64,000 nucleotides of DNA from Rothia koreensis (GTDB taxonomy: Bacteria > Actinomycetota > Actinomycetes > Actinomycetales > Micrococcaceae): assembly GCF_004136575.1 (NCBI RefSeq), contig NZ_NOIQ01000001.1:496001-560000 (forward strand), written 5' to 3'. Of this stretch, positions 16,761-24,744 are shown in pieces. The translations under genes and the position numbers were made by a program. The stretch's first letter is position 1, and each line of letters opens with the position of its first letter. Under the pieces are notes generated by a model. That model was not told the DNA's origin, ran no database searches, and saw only the letters and a program-made list of their open reading frames with translations.

Positions 16761-18065
16761 ATGGCACACCGACCCCCACCAGCAACTCATGACGCCGCCG
16801 AAACCCGTCCCGGCACAGCGGTGCCCCAGGATCGAGAGGTCAGGAATGCCAGGATCCAGCTGATGCACCTCCTCGAACCCCAGGATTGCGCCGGCACGGC
16901 CTTGGTCGAAGCCTTCGGGCCCACTCATGCGCTTCGTATCGTTATGGAGCACCGGGACTTGGCACCGGAGGAGTACGCGGTCATCAGGGAGACGGGCACG
17001 GACGCCCTGCCGACATTGACCGGCAGAGGGTGGCAACGGACCAGAGCCAGGTGGGCCGCACGCACCCCACTGGATGATCCCGAGCGCATCGAGGAGCTCA
17101 TGGCCGCCCGCGGCGCGTGGCTCGTGACCCCTGAGGACCCGGAGTGGCCCGTGGCGTTCGGTGACCTCGGTGCCCAGCAACCGCTGGCGCTCTGGGGCCG
17201 TGGCGACAGGACCGGACTGTCGAAACCCGCGAGGGAGAACGTTGCGATCGTTGGGTGCCGGGACTCGACGCCCTACGGAACCTCCGTGGCCGCTCGATTG
17301 GCGGGCGACTTGGCCGCGCAGGGCTACGGGGTGCTTTCGGGAGCGGCCTTCGGGATAGATGCTGCGGCGCACCGTGCCGCCCTGGACTCTTCGGTGCGTC
17401 GGCCGTCCACCGTGGCCTTTCTCGCTTGCGGCATTGATCGGTCCTATCCGAGAGCTCACGCGGAGCTGCTCCGCGAAATCTCCGAATCGGGCCTGGTCCT
17501 GACGGAAATCGCTCCCGGATGCAGCCCCATGAGGCATCGGTTTCTGCAACGCAATCGGCTCATTGCCGCCCTGGCCTGCATCGTGGTCGTCGTGGAGGCG
17601 AGATGGCGATCAGGGGCACTGAACACCGCCCACCACGCTCTGGACATGGGGCACGAAGTCGCCGCTGTCCCGGGGTCCGTCTTCAGCGCCCAGTCGGCAG
17701 GATGCCACCGGCTGATTGCCGAGACACCCTCCCGAATCGTGACCTCGGCGAGGGACGTGACCGACCTACTGGACGTGCCCGCCCCGCCAGGGACCCCGGA
17801 CGGAGCGGGGCAGTCCCATCACGGACATCGAACACCGTGCGAAGAGCGTGGGCCGCAGGAATTCAGTAACAGCTCGATGATGGGCCTGACACAAAGTCAG
17901 CAGCTTGTACTCGATGCGCTTCCGGTGGGACACCACGTTCCGGCTGAGAAACTCTGTGCGGTCGCGGGTCTCGGGATCCGCGAGGTCATCCCGGCTCTCG
18001 CCCAATTGGAAGCCTACGGGCTCGCGGAAATGCGCGAGAACCGCTGGAGGATGAGGCGACCGTGA
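16761..18065 (+). CDS. dprA: DNA processing protein DprA
   Basis: DprA loads RecA on incoming single-stranded DNA. This one has 434 residues from ATG 16761 behind GAGAGGAAA. An N-terminal SAM-like region is followed by the Rossmann core: VAIVGCRDSTPYGTSVAA, VLSGAAFGIDAAAHRAAL, VAFLACGIDRSYPRAH and HRFLQRNRLIAAL, where other DprA proteins often have F-x-x-R-N-R. The C-terminal winged helix begins LTQSQQLVLDALPVG. The 44-base gap after comM suggests one operon. Confidence 0.95.
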   Translation: MAHRPPPATHDAAETRPGTAVPQDREVRNARIQLMHLLEPQDCAGTALVEAFGPTHALRIVMEHRDLAPEEYAVIRETGTDALPTLTGRGWQRTRARWAARTPLDDPERIEELMAARGAWLVTPEDPEWPVAFGDLGAQQPLALWGRGDRTGLSKPARENVAIVGCRDSTPYGTSVAARLAGDLAAQGYGVLSGAAFGIDAAAHRAALDSSVRRPSTVAFLACGIDRSYPRAHAELLREISESGLVLTEIAPGCSPMRHRFLQRNRLIAALACIVVVVEARWRSGALNTAHHALDMGHEVAAVPGSVFSAQSAGCHRLIAETPSRIVTSARDVTDLLDVPAPPGTPDGAGQSHHGHRTPCEERGPQEFSNSSMMGLTQSQQLVLDALPVGHHVPAEKLCAVAGLGIREVIPALAQLEAYGLAEMRENRWRMRRP

Positions 18066-18169
18066 CGACTCGTGAACAACGCCAGCAGGCGGACCGCGAG
18101 GCCCGAGCAGATCGGTACAGTAGAGCAAGTCGCTTGGACACCGTCGAAGGATCACGGAGGAAAGAGAAC

Positions 18170-19021
18170 ATGACGTCCGCACCGCCGAAGGACCAGTCGG
18201 TCTGCATCCACGTGACGGCTCAACGCAAGGCCGACGAGATCGAAGCCGCTCTTGTCCGCAACGGTCTGAATGTTCACCACTGTCCAACGATCACGACCAC
18301 TCCCGTGCTCGAGGACCAAGACCTCCTCGAGGTGACCAGGGAGATCATCCGGGTGCACCCGGACCTGCTGGTGGTGACCACCGGAGTAGGATTCCGCGGT
18401 TGGATGTCGGCCGCCGAATCGGCGGGGCTGAAGGAGGAGCTGACCAGAAGCCTGCGCGGCGCCATGATTGTTGCCAGGGGAGCCAAGGCCCGGGGCGCGG
18501 TGGTCGGCGAGGGCCTGGAAACAGCGTGGGTTTCCCCGGAAGAGACGGCCGCCGACGTCGCTGAGCACCTCCGGGGCCTGGACATGGCCGGTCGCTCCGT
18601 CGTGGTCCAGCATCATGGAATGGGCGCGGACGGCCTCGACGACGTCGTACGTTCGCTCGGCGGAACCGTGACTTCCGTGGTGACCTACAGGTACGCTCCG
18701 GCGACGAACACCACGGACATCGACCGAAGCATCAGGGAGTCCGTGACCGGCAGGCCCGTGGGAGTTCTGTTCACCTCGGCCGGGGGAGCCGAAGCATGGT
18801 TGGATCGAGCGTCGACCGCGGAGATCGATGCTCTGACGAGGCTGTCTGCGGTAGGCACCACTGGCCTTTTCGCGGTCGGCTCGGTCACGGCACAACCGCT
18901 CGTCGACGCCGGACTGACCCCCATCATCCCTCACCGATTCCGGCTCGGCACGCTACTGAAGAAGGTCATCGAATGGTCCGAGGGTTTTCCGGGAGAGCAC
19001 GTTCAAGGAGAAGAGTCGTGA
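18170..19021 (+). CDS. Uroporphyrinogen-III synthase-like protein (HemD family)
   Basis: HemD closes the tetrapyrrole ring in haem synthesis. Translation from ATG 18170, behind a strong CGGAGGAAAGAGAA site, gives 283 residues with two Rossmann-like lobes and the low sequence conservation typical of HemD: VTAQRKADEIEAALVRNG, LLVVTTGVGFRGWM, IVARGAKARGAVVGEG, VVVQHHGMGADGLDDVVRS, VVTYRYAP, VLFTSAGGAEAWL and FAVGSVTAQPLVDAGL. The frame is open back to 18062, overlapping dprA, but the RBS favours 18170. It sits outside any hem cluster, so true activity is uncertain. Confidence 0.8.
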   Translation: MTSAPPKDQSVCIHVTAQRKADEIEAALVRNGLNVHHCPTITTTPVLEDQDLLEVTREIIRVHPDLLVVTTGVGFRGWMSAAESAGLKEELTRSLRGAMIVARGAKARGAVVGEGLETAWVSPEETAADVAEHLRGLDMAGRSVVVQHHGMGADGLDDVVRSLGGTVTSVVTYRYAPATNTTDIDRSIRESVTGRPVGVLFTSAGGAEAWLDRASTAEIDALTRLSAVGTTGLFAVGSVTAQPLVDAGLTPIIPHRFRLGTLLKKVIEWSEGFPGEHVQGEES

Positions 19022-19968
19022 GCACACGCGAGGACCGCACGGACCAGACAGAGCTGAATGAGGATTTTGCCGAGGCCCTCGGCGCCTTCGAGAACTATCT
19101 GCTGTACGAAAAAGCGCGCAGCCCAGAAACCGTGAGGGCCTACACCTCCGACCTGCACAGCCTCTTCAGCTCGGCCCAGGCCCGCGGAGCGGCAGGCGTC
19201 CGGGAGATTGAGCTCGACCGACTTCGCACCTGGCTGGCCGAAGGCTACGACCGTGACGAATCCCGGGGAACCATGGCGCGCAAGGCGTCGAGTATTCGGT
19301 CCTTCTTCTCCTGGGCCGAGGGGAGAGGGCTCGTCGCATCCAACCCGGCCGCCCGGCTCAAATCGCCACAAGGGCGAAGGAGCCTCCCGAAAGTCCTCTC
19401 GACCCAGGACATGGGGGAGATCCTTGGCGTCCTGGCCGCCGATCTTTCGGAACGACCTGGCGATGCCCAGGTTCTCCGAACCATCGCCGTGATCGAGCTG
19501 CTTTACAGCGCCGGGCTGAGAATTTCCGAGCTGTGTTCGGCGGACCTCAACAGCATCGATCAAGAACGACGAACCGTCAGCGTGGTCGGCAAAGGCAACA
19601 AGCAACGGACCGTGCCTCTGGGGATCCCCGCCATGCAGGCCGTTCAGGCCTGGATCACGCAGGGGAGGACCCAATGGGTCCGGGGAAACCAGACCGCACT
19701 GTTCCTGGGCCCCCGGGGTCAGAGGGCAGGGCAGAGGCAGATCCGGGAGGACCTCAACGCGATCCTGGCACGGGCAACCAGCACGGGTGCATCCGGGGCA
19801 CACGTTTTCCGCCATACGGCGGCAACACATATGGTGGACGGCGGCGCGGACATCCGAGCGGTCCAGGAAATGCTGGGGCACTCCACGTTGGCAACCACGC
19901 AAATCTACACTCACGTCTCCGTCGACCGTCTGGCCCAGACCTACCGCCGCGCGCATCCTCGGGCCTAG
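19018..19968 (+). CDS. xerC: Tyrosine recombinase XerC
   Basis: XerC with XerD resolves chromosome dimers at dif. The protein has 316 residues from GTG 19018, overlapping the previous stop; AAGGAGA is upstream. The SAM-like core-binding domain (FENYLLYEKARSPETVRAYT) is followed by the catalytic domain: Arg in LLYSAGLRISELCSADL, Lys in VVGKGNKQRTVPL, HxxR in HVFRHTAATHMV, His in EMLGHSTLATTQ and the nucleophile Tyr in IYTHVS. Length and context (dprA neighbourhood) fit the housekeeping XerC rather than a phage integrase. Confidence 0.92.
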   Translation: MSTREDRTDQTELNEDFAEALGAFENYLLYEKARSPETVRAYTSDLHSLFSSAQARGAAGVREIELDRLRTWLAEGYDRDESRGTMARKASSIRSFFSWAEGRGLVASNPAARLKSPQGRRSLPKVLSTQDMGEILGVLAADLSERPGDAQVLRTIAVIELLYSAGLRISELCSADLNSIDQERRTVSVVGKGNKQRTVPLGIPAMQAVQAWITQGRTQWVRGNQTALFLGPRGQRAGQRQIREDLNAILARATSTGASGAHVFRHTAATHMVDGGADIRAVQEMLGHSTLATTQIYTHVSVDRLAQTYRRAHPRA

Positions 19969-20146
19969 CCGGGCTCGGTCGGACGACCCATGGAGCGAAC
20001 TGAGAATTCGCCGGGTATCGGTCCGTTCCTCTTTGTGCGGAGAGGCATCATCAGGCACAATGGTGATCGTTGAGAATCTCCTCACACGTGGAATCTCGGG
20101 GACAGATCGTAGGGGAAGACGCATCTGTCGATTGCAGGGAGCTACT

Positions 20147-20653
20147 GTGAGCAAGATATTGACGCAGGGGGTTTTGCACGTTCACGCGGCCCCACAAGCT
20201 TTGTGCCCTCACATCCGCTGGGCACTCGAATCCGTGGCTGGACAGTCAACGGATCTTCAATGGTGCGCTCAGACCGCAACCGTCGATGAAGTGCGAACCA
20301 CTCTGGAATGGGAGGGACCCCAGGGCACTGGCGCCCTGATCGCTTCCGCGCTGGGTCGTTTGAAGAATATCCGGTTCGAGGTCTTCGAAGAAGCCAGTCC
20401 GGGTGCGGACGCCGGCCGGTGGGCGTACACCCCCGAATTGGGAATCTTCTATTCCATGATCGATGCCTCCGGAAACACCGTCATCACCGAGGACCGTGTC
20501 CGGTACGCCTACGAGGCCGCACGGGGAGACTCGAACGCACTGTTGCGGCAATTCTCCCTGGCCTTGGGAGAAGCCTGGGACACCGAGCTCGAGCCATTGC
20601 GGGCCTGCGCCACGGAACCCTCGAACATTCGTTACCTGCATCGGGTGGGGTGA
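20147..20653 (+). CDS. DUF3145 family protein
   Basis: This is an actinobacterial conserved protein of unknown function, 168 residues from GTG 20147 (CAGGGAG upstream). It begins SKILTQGVLHVHAAPQALCP, with HIRWALESVAG and GRWAYTPELGIFYSMIDASG further on, and ends IRYLHRVG. No catalytic motif or membrane segment is seen. It lies convergent to fabF beside the FAS II genes, so a link to lipid synthesis is possible but inferred. Confidence 0.85.
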   Translation: MSKILTQGVLHVHAAPQALCPHIRWALESVAGQSTDLQWCAQTATVDEVRTTLEWEGPQGTGALIASALGRLKNIRFEVFEEASPGADAGRWAYTPELGIFYSMIDASGNTVITEDRVRYAYEAARGDSNALLRQFSLALGEAWDTELEPLRACATEPSNIRYLHRVG

Positions 20654-20732
20654 GCCCGAAGGCCAGAAAGGCCCCTCCGGCATCGAATGGAGAGGGCCCC
20701 GACCAAGACTTCCCGCGCCGCAACGCTCAAGG

Positions 20733-20776
20733 GACGACAACGCCCGGACAGGAAACCCTGTCCGGGCGTTGTCGTC
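20733..20776. terminator. Bidirectional terminator between DUF3145 and fabF
   Basis: GACGACAACGCCCGGACAGG and its exact complement (20757-20776) flank an AAAC loop, a perfect 20-base stem between two convergent genes. Confidence 0.9.
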
Positions 20777-20822
20777 AGTGGGCGGGACACCGGTCGTCGA
20801 GGACCGGTCGCCACGGGAGCTG

Positions 20823-22091
20823 TCAGTCGACGGACCGGAAGGCCGCGACCGAGTTGTGACCACCGAACCCGAACGACGTCGAGAGAGCGACGATTTCGCC
20901 CGACGGCAGATCACGAGCCTCCGTGACGACGTCGAGGTCGATGTCCGGGTCCTTGTTCTCCAAGTTGATGGTCGCAGGAGCCGTGCGGTCCTTGAGTGCC
21001 ATCACGGTCATGACGGCTTCCAAGGCCCCGGCGGCCCCCAGAAGGTGCCCGGTCATGGACTTGGTCGCCGAAACCGCGACCTGGTCCGTATGGGACCCGA
21101 GAGCGACCTTCAGAGCCGTTGCCTCCGCAGGGTCACCCACGGGTGTCGAGGTCGCGTGGGCATTGACGTGAACCACGGAGCTCGGGTCGATCTCACCTGC
21201 CTTCAGGGCTTCGTCGATGCTTCTGGCCGCGCCAGAACCCTCCGGATCGTTGGCCGTGATGTGGTAAGCATCCGAGGACACCCCCGTCCCGGCCAGTTCG
21301 GCATAAACGCGGGCACCGCGCGCCTTGGCGTGTTCCTCGGACTCGAGCACCAAAGCTGCCGCGCCCTCACCCATCACGAAGCCGTCGCGATCGACGTCGT
21401 AGGGCCTCGACGCACGCTCGGGATCGTCGTTGCGCTTGGAGAGTGCTTGCATCTTGGCGAAGGAGGCCATGGTCATCGGGTGGATCGCGGACTCCGTGCC
21501 GCCGGTGATCACGACGTCGGCCTTCCCGCTGCGAATGAGGTCGAGCGCCACGTGCAAGGACTCGGTGCTGGAAGCGCAGGCCGAGACCACGGTCTGGGCC
21601 GCCGCACGGGCCTTGTGGTTGAGGGCGATGGCCGCCGTCGAACCGTTGGGCATGAGCATGGGGACCGTCATGGGCAGGATGCGACGAGGTCCGCGTTCAC
21701 GCAACGTGTCCCAGCTGTCGAGGAGCGTCCACACGCCGCCGATGCCGGTTCCGAAGGAGACCGCCAGGCGTTCGGGGTCGAGCTCGTCGGCCTCTTCGGC
21801 GTCTCCCGCGCTGAAACCCGCGTCCTGCCACGCTTGGCGCGCGGAAATGACCGCGAATTGCCCCGAAGGGTCCAGGCGCTTGGTCTCGACCTTGGAAATG
21901 AACTCGGAATCCTCGACCGACTGGGCGACCCTGCCGGCGATGTACACGGGCAGATCGTACTGGGAAACCCAGTCGTCGGTGATCGCCTTGATACCGGAGA
22001 CACCCTTGACGGCGTTCTCCCACGTCTCGGTTGCGGTGCCGCCGATCGGGCTGAATGCCCCGAGGCCGGTGACTACTACTTTCTGACTCAT
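20823..22091 (-). CDS. fabF: 3-oxoacyl-[ACP] synthase II
   Basis: FabF elongates acyl-ACP with malonyl-ACP in FAS II. Translation from ATG 22091 gives 422 residues (MSQKVVVTGLGAFSPIGG). The active-site Cys is in VVSACASSTESLHVALDLI, and the two His are in VHVNAHATSTPVGD and MTGHLLGAAGALEAV; the C-terminus has STSFGFGGHNS. The frame is open 16 codons further upstream, but that part is not FabF-like. It ends the fabD-fabH-acpP-fabF cluster. Confidence 0.97.
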   Translation of the reverse strand: MSQKVVVTGLGAFSPIGGTATETWENAVKGVSGIKAITDDWVSQYDLPVYIAGRVAQSVEDSEFISKVETKRLDPSGQFAVISARQAWQDAGFSAGDAEEADELDPERLAVSFGTGIGGVWTLLDSWDTLRERGPRRILPMTVPMLMPNGSTAAIALNHKARAAAQTVVSACASSTESLHVALDLIRSGKADVVITGGTESAIHPMTMASFAKMQALSKRNDDPERASRPYDVDRDGFVMGEGAAALVLESEEHAKARGARVYAELAGTGVSSDAYHITANDPEGSGAARSIDEALKAGEIDPSSVVHVNAHATSTPVGDPAEATALKVALGSHTDQVAVSATKSMTGHLLGAAGALEAVMTVMALKDRTAPATINLENKDPDIDLDVVTEARDLPSGEIVALSTSFGFGGHNSVAAFRSVD

Positions 22092-22224
22092 CTCACGTCT
22101 TTCTCGTCTCCGCCCGAGTGTACAGGCCGTGGTCCGCACCGGACGGCTTCTCCTCGGGCGGGTAAATACTTGGGGAGAAGCCAGGGCGCGGTGCCACGGA
22201 GCACCGCGCCCGAATCAGCACCTC

Positions 22225-22467
22225 TTAGGAGGCGTTCGCGATGAAGTCGACGGCCTCGCCCACGGTGGTCAGGTTCTTGACCTCTTCGTCCGGAATGGTC
22301 ACACCGAACTTTTCCTCGGCGTTGACCACGATGGTCATCATCGAGATCGAATCGATGTCGAGGTCCTCGGTGAAGGACTTCTCGAGCTGAACGTCCGAGG
22401 TCTCGACGCCGGTCTCTTCGTTGACGATCTCGGCCAGTCCGGCGAGAATCTCGTTCTTGTCAGCCAT
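22225..22467 (-). CDS. acpP: Acyl carrier protein
   Basis: ACP carries growing acyl chains on a 4'-phosphopantetheine arm attached to the Ser in DLDIDSISMMTIV. The 80-residue acidic protein matches the family length and has AAAGGAG upstream. A 212-base gap to fabH holds a short CGGCTCC/GGAGCCG hairpin, so acpP may have its own promoter for high expression. Confidence 0.97.
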   Translation of the reverse strand: MADKNEILAGLAEIVNEETGVETSDVQLEKSFTEDLDIDSISMMTIVVNAEEKFGVTIPDEEVKNLTTVGEAVDFIANAS

Positions 22468-22679
22468 GATGTGTACTCCTTTGATTCATGATCACGCGAG
22501 CTTTCCTGCCGCGTGGGATTCTGGCGGCTCCAGGGGAGCCGGGGTGTTCCCGCGTTCGCGGGCTTGATCCGGTATTCACTGTATCGTTTCGAGACCTGAC
22601 GCGCCGGTAGATGTCCGCCCCCGACGTGCAGGGATTTGCGTCTCATTGCCCCGCGACGCCGCGGATCCCGGCGTCGGGT

Positions 22680-23708
22680 TCAGGGAAGGACCACAACCTG
22701 GGCGGCGTAGACCAGTCCGGCACCGAAACCGATCTGAAGAGCCAGCCGCCCGGAGAGCTCGGGATGCTCGTCCAGAAGTCGCCGCGCGGCCAGCGGAACG
22801 GACGCCGCTGAGGTATTGCCCGCGTCGGCGATGTCCCGACCGACCACGACATGGTCGGGCAGTTTCAGCGTCTTGACGAGTTGGTCGATGATGCGCATGT
22901 TCGCTTGGTGGGGTACGAACGCGCCCAAGTCCTCCGCAGAGACGCCGGCTTCGTCGAGCGCTTGTTGGGCGACCTTCGCCATTTCCCAGGCTGCCCAGCG
23001 AAATACCGTCGGGCCGTCCTGGTACAGGGTCGGCCACACCTTCTCGTCCTCTCGGACGGGATCGCTGATCCAGTCGCGGTTCCTCACCTCGAGCAACGAA
23101 TGAGTCATGTTGATGGTTTCCCACTTCGACCCGTCCGATCCCCAGACCGTGGGCCCGATGCCGGCCTCCTCCGAGGGCCCGACGACGACCGCACCGGCCC
23201 CGTCACCGAGCAGGAAGGAGATGGAGCGTTCGGAATTGTCGATGAAGTCGGAGAGCTTCTCGACCCCGACGACGAGCACATTCCTTGCCGCCCCGGCCCG
23301 GACGAGCGCATCGGCCTGTCCGACCCCATAGCAATACCCGGCGCAGGCCGCCGAGATGTCGTAGGCAGCCGCGGGGGAGACGCCGATCTCGTGGGCCAAT
23401 TTGGCGGCCAGGGAAGGGGTCGCATAGGGATGCGAGATCGTCGAAACGATCACGCCGTCGATCTCTTCCGGCGGTACGGCCGATCGCTGGAGCGCGTCCC
23501 GAGCCGCCGCGATGGCCAAATCCATGGCAGAGGTTTCGGAGTCCGCACGGTGGCGGGTGCTGATGCCGGTCCTCGTGCGGATCCACTCATCGGACGAGTC
23601 GATCCACTCGCAGACGTCGTCATTGGTCACGACCACGTCGGGTCGCGCCGTCCCGAGGCCCAGGATCTTCGAGAACTTCTGTAGGGGTCTGGTATTGAGA
23701 GTCACCAC
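22680..23708 (-). CDS. fabH: 3-oxoacyl-[ACP] synthase III
   Basis: FabH starts fatty acid synthesis by condensing acyl-CoA with malonyl-ACP. The protein has 342 residues. Catalytic Cys is in YDISAACAGYCYGVGQADAL, His in FVPHQANMRIID and Asn in DAGNTSAASVPL; EWIRTRTGISTRH is the conserved N-terminal motif. The start is one of two adjacent GTG codons behind GGAAAAGAG. Actinobacterial FabH often prefers branched primers; that is inferred here. Confidence 0.96.
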   Translation of the reverse strand: MVTLNTRPLQKFSKILGLGTARPDVVVTNDDVCEWIDSSDEWIRTRTGISTRHRADSETSAMDLAIAAARDALQRSAVPPEEIDGVIVSTISHPYATPSLAAKLAHEIGVSPAAAYDISAACAGYCYGVGQADALVRAGAARNVLVVGVEKLSDFIDNSERSISFLLGDGAGAVVVGPSEEAGIGPTVWGSDGSKWETINMTHSLLEVRNRDWISDPVREDEKVWPTLYQDGPTVFRWAAWEMAKVAQQALDEAGVSAEDLGAFVPHQANMRIIDQLVKTLKLPDHVVVGRDIADAGNTSAASVPLAARRLLDEHPELSGRLALQIGFGAGLVYAAQVVVLP

Positions 23709-23738
23709 GATGGTCTCTTTTCCTCGTTGGCCTGGACC

Positions 23739-24677
23739 CTATTCGGCGACGACGTCGTCCAGCTCGTCGGGTGAATTCAGCGCGGTCGCGGGCACGCCCT
23801 TCATCCCGCGCTTGGCCAGCCCGACCAGGGTGCCTGCCGGCGCGAGTTCCACCATGCTGCTCACGCCCTCGTCGACCATGGTCTGCATGCAGAGGTCCCA
23901 TCGCACCGGACGCGTGACCTGGTCGACCAGGGACTGCAACGCCGCGGCGCCCGAGGTCACCGGCTTGCCGTCCCGGTTGGACAGCAACGTGGTCACGGGT
24001 TCGTGGGCGTGGAGTTCGTGGGCGATTTCCTGGAGAGGACCGACAGCAGGGCGCATGTGGGAGGTGTGGAAGGCCCCCGCGACCTTCAGGGGGACCACGC
24101 GGGTCTTGGCCGGAGGGTTGTCCACGAGGGACTGGATCTTCTCCGAGGAACCCGCGGCCACGATCTGACCGGGACCATTGGAATTGGCGGCCGTGAGACC
24201 TGCTTCTTCGATCGCGGAACGAACTTCCTCTTCCTTGCCGCCGAGGACGGCGGCCATACCGGAAGGCTCGGCCGCCGATGCTTCGGCCATGCCGTTCCCG
24301 CGGACCTTGATGAAACGCATCGCGTCCTCGGGCGACATGACGCCGGACAGCGCGGCGGCGGTCACTTCGCCGACCGAGTGCCCGGCCCAGAGCAGTGGGC
24401 GTTCCCCGATGCGTTCGACGAGCAGCTCGCCGACCACGATTCCTGCGGCGACGATCAACGGCTGCGCGACGGCGGTGTCCTTGATGGTTTCCTCATCGGC
24501 TTCCGTGCCGTAATGAATCAGATCGAGCCCGGCCGCGTGACCCAGGGTCGAGAGCCGCTCGGATACGCCGTCCAATTCCAGCCACGGGGTCAGGAACCCG
24601 GGTTTTTGTGAGCCCTGTCCGGGGCAAAGTATCGCTAACACGCTGTCCAGCATTCCAGAATCCTTCTTATCAGTCAC
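23739..24677 (-). CDS. fabD: Malonyl-CoA:ACP transacylase
   Basis: FabD transfers malonyl from CoA to ACP. The protein has 312 residues from GTG 24677; an ATG at 24653 behind AAGAAGG is an equally good start and begins LDSVLAILCPGQGSQ. The nucleophile Ser is in WAGHSVGEVTAAALSG, the oxyanion Gln in CPGQGSQ, and the catalytic His in VAGAFHTSHMRPA. It heads the - strand fab cluster; the FasR-type regulator seen upstream of fabD in some actinobacteria is absent here. Confidence 0.96.
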   Translation of the reverse strand: MTDKKDSGMLDSVLAILCPGQGSQKPGFLTPWLELDGVSERLSTLGHAAGLDLIHYGTEADEETIKDTAVAQPLIVAAGIVVGELLVERIGERPLLWAGHSVGEVTAAALSGVMSPEDAMRFIKVRGNGMAEASAAEPSGMAAVLGGKEEEVRSAIEEAGLTAANSNGPGQIVAAGSSEKIQSLVDNPPAKTRVVPLKVAGAFHTSHMRPAVGPLQEIAHELHAHEPVTTLLSNRDGKPVTSGAAALQSLVDQVTRPVRWDLCMQTMVDEGVSSMVELAPAGTLVGLAKRGMKGVPATALNSPDELDDVVAE

Positions 24678-24685
24678 GTCACGTC

Positions 24686-24732
24686 AAAAAAGCGCTGCGG
24701 TCGGACTCTGCGAGAGAGACCGGCCGCAGCGC
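24686..24732 (-). terminator. Rho-independent terminator after aceE
   Basis: On the - strand GCGCTGCGGCCGG pairs with a near-complement ending CCGCAGCGC and is followed by six T. This ends aceE upstream of fabD. Confidence 0.85.
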
Positions 24733-24744
24733 AGTGGTCGTTGA

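Noticed and set aside
18062-18169. Extended N-terminus of the HemD-like protein from GTG 18062
   Set aside because: The extra 36 residues are charged and low-complexity, while ATG 18170 has a strong ribosome site.
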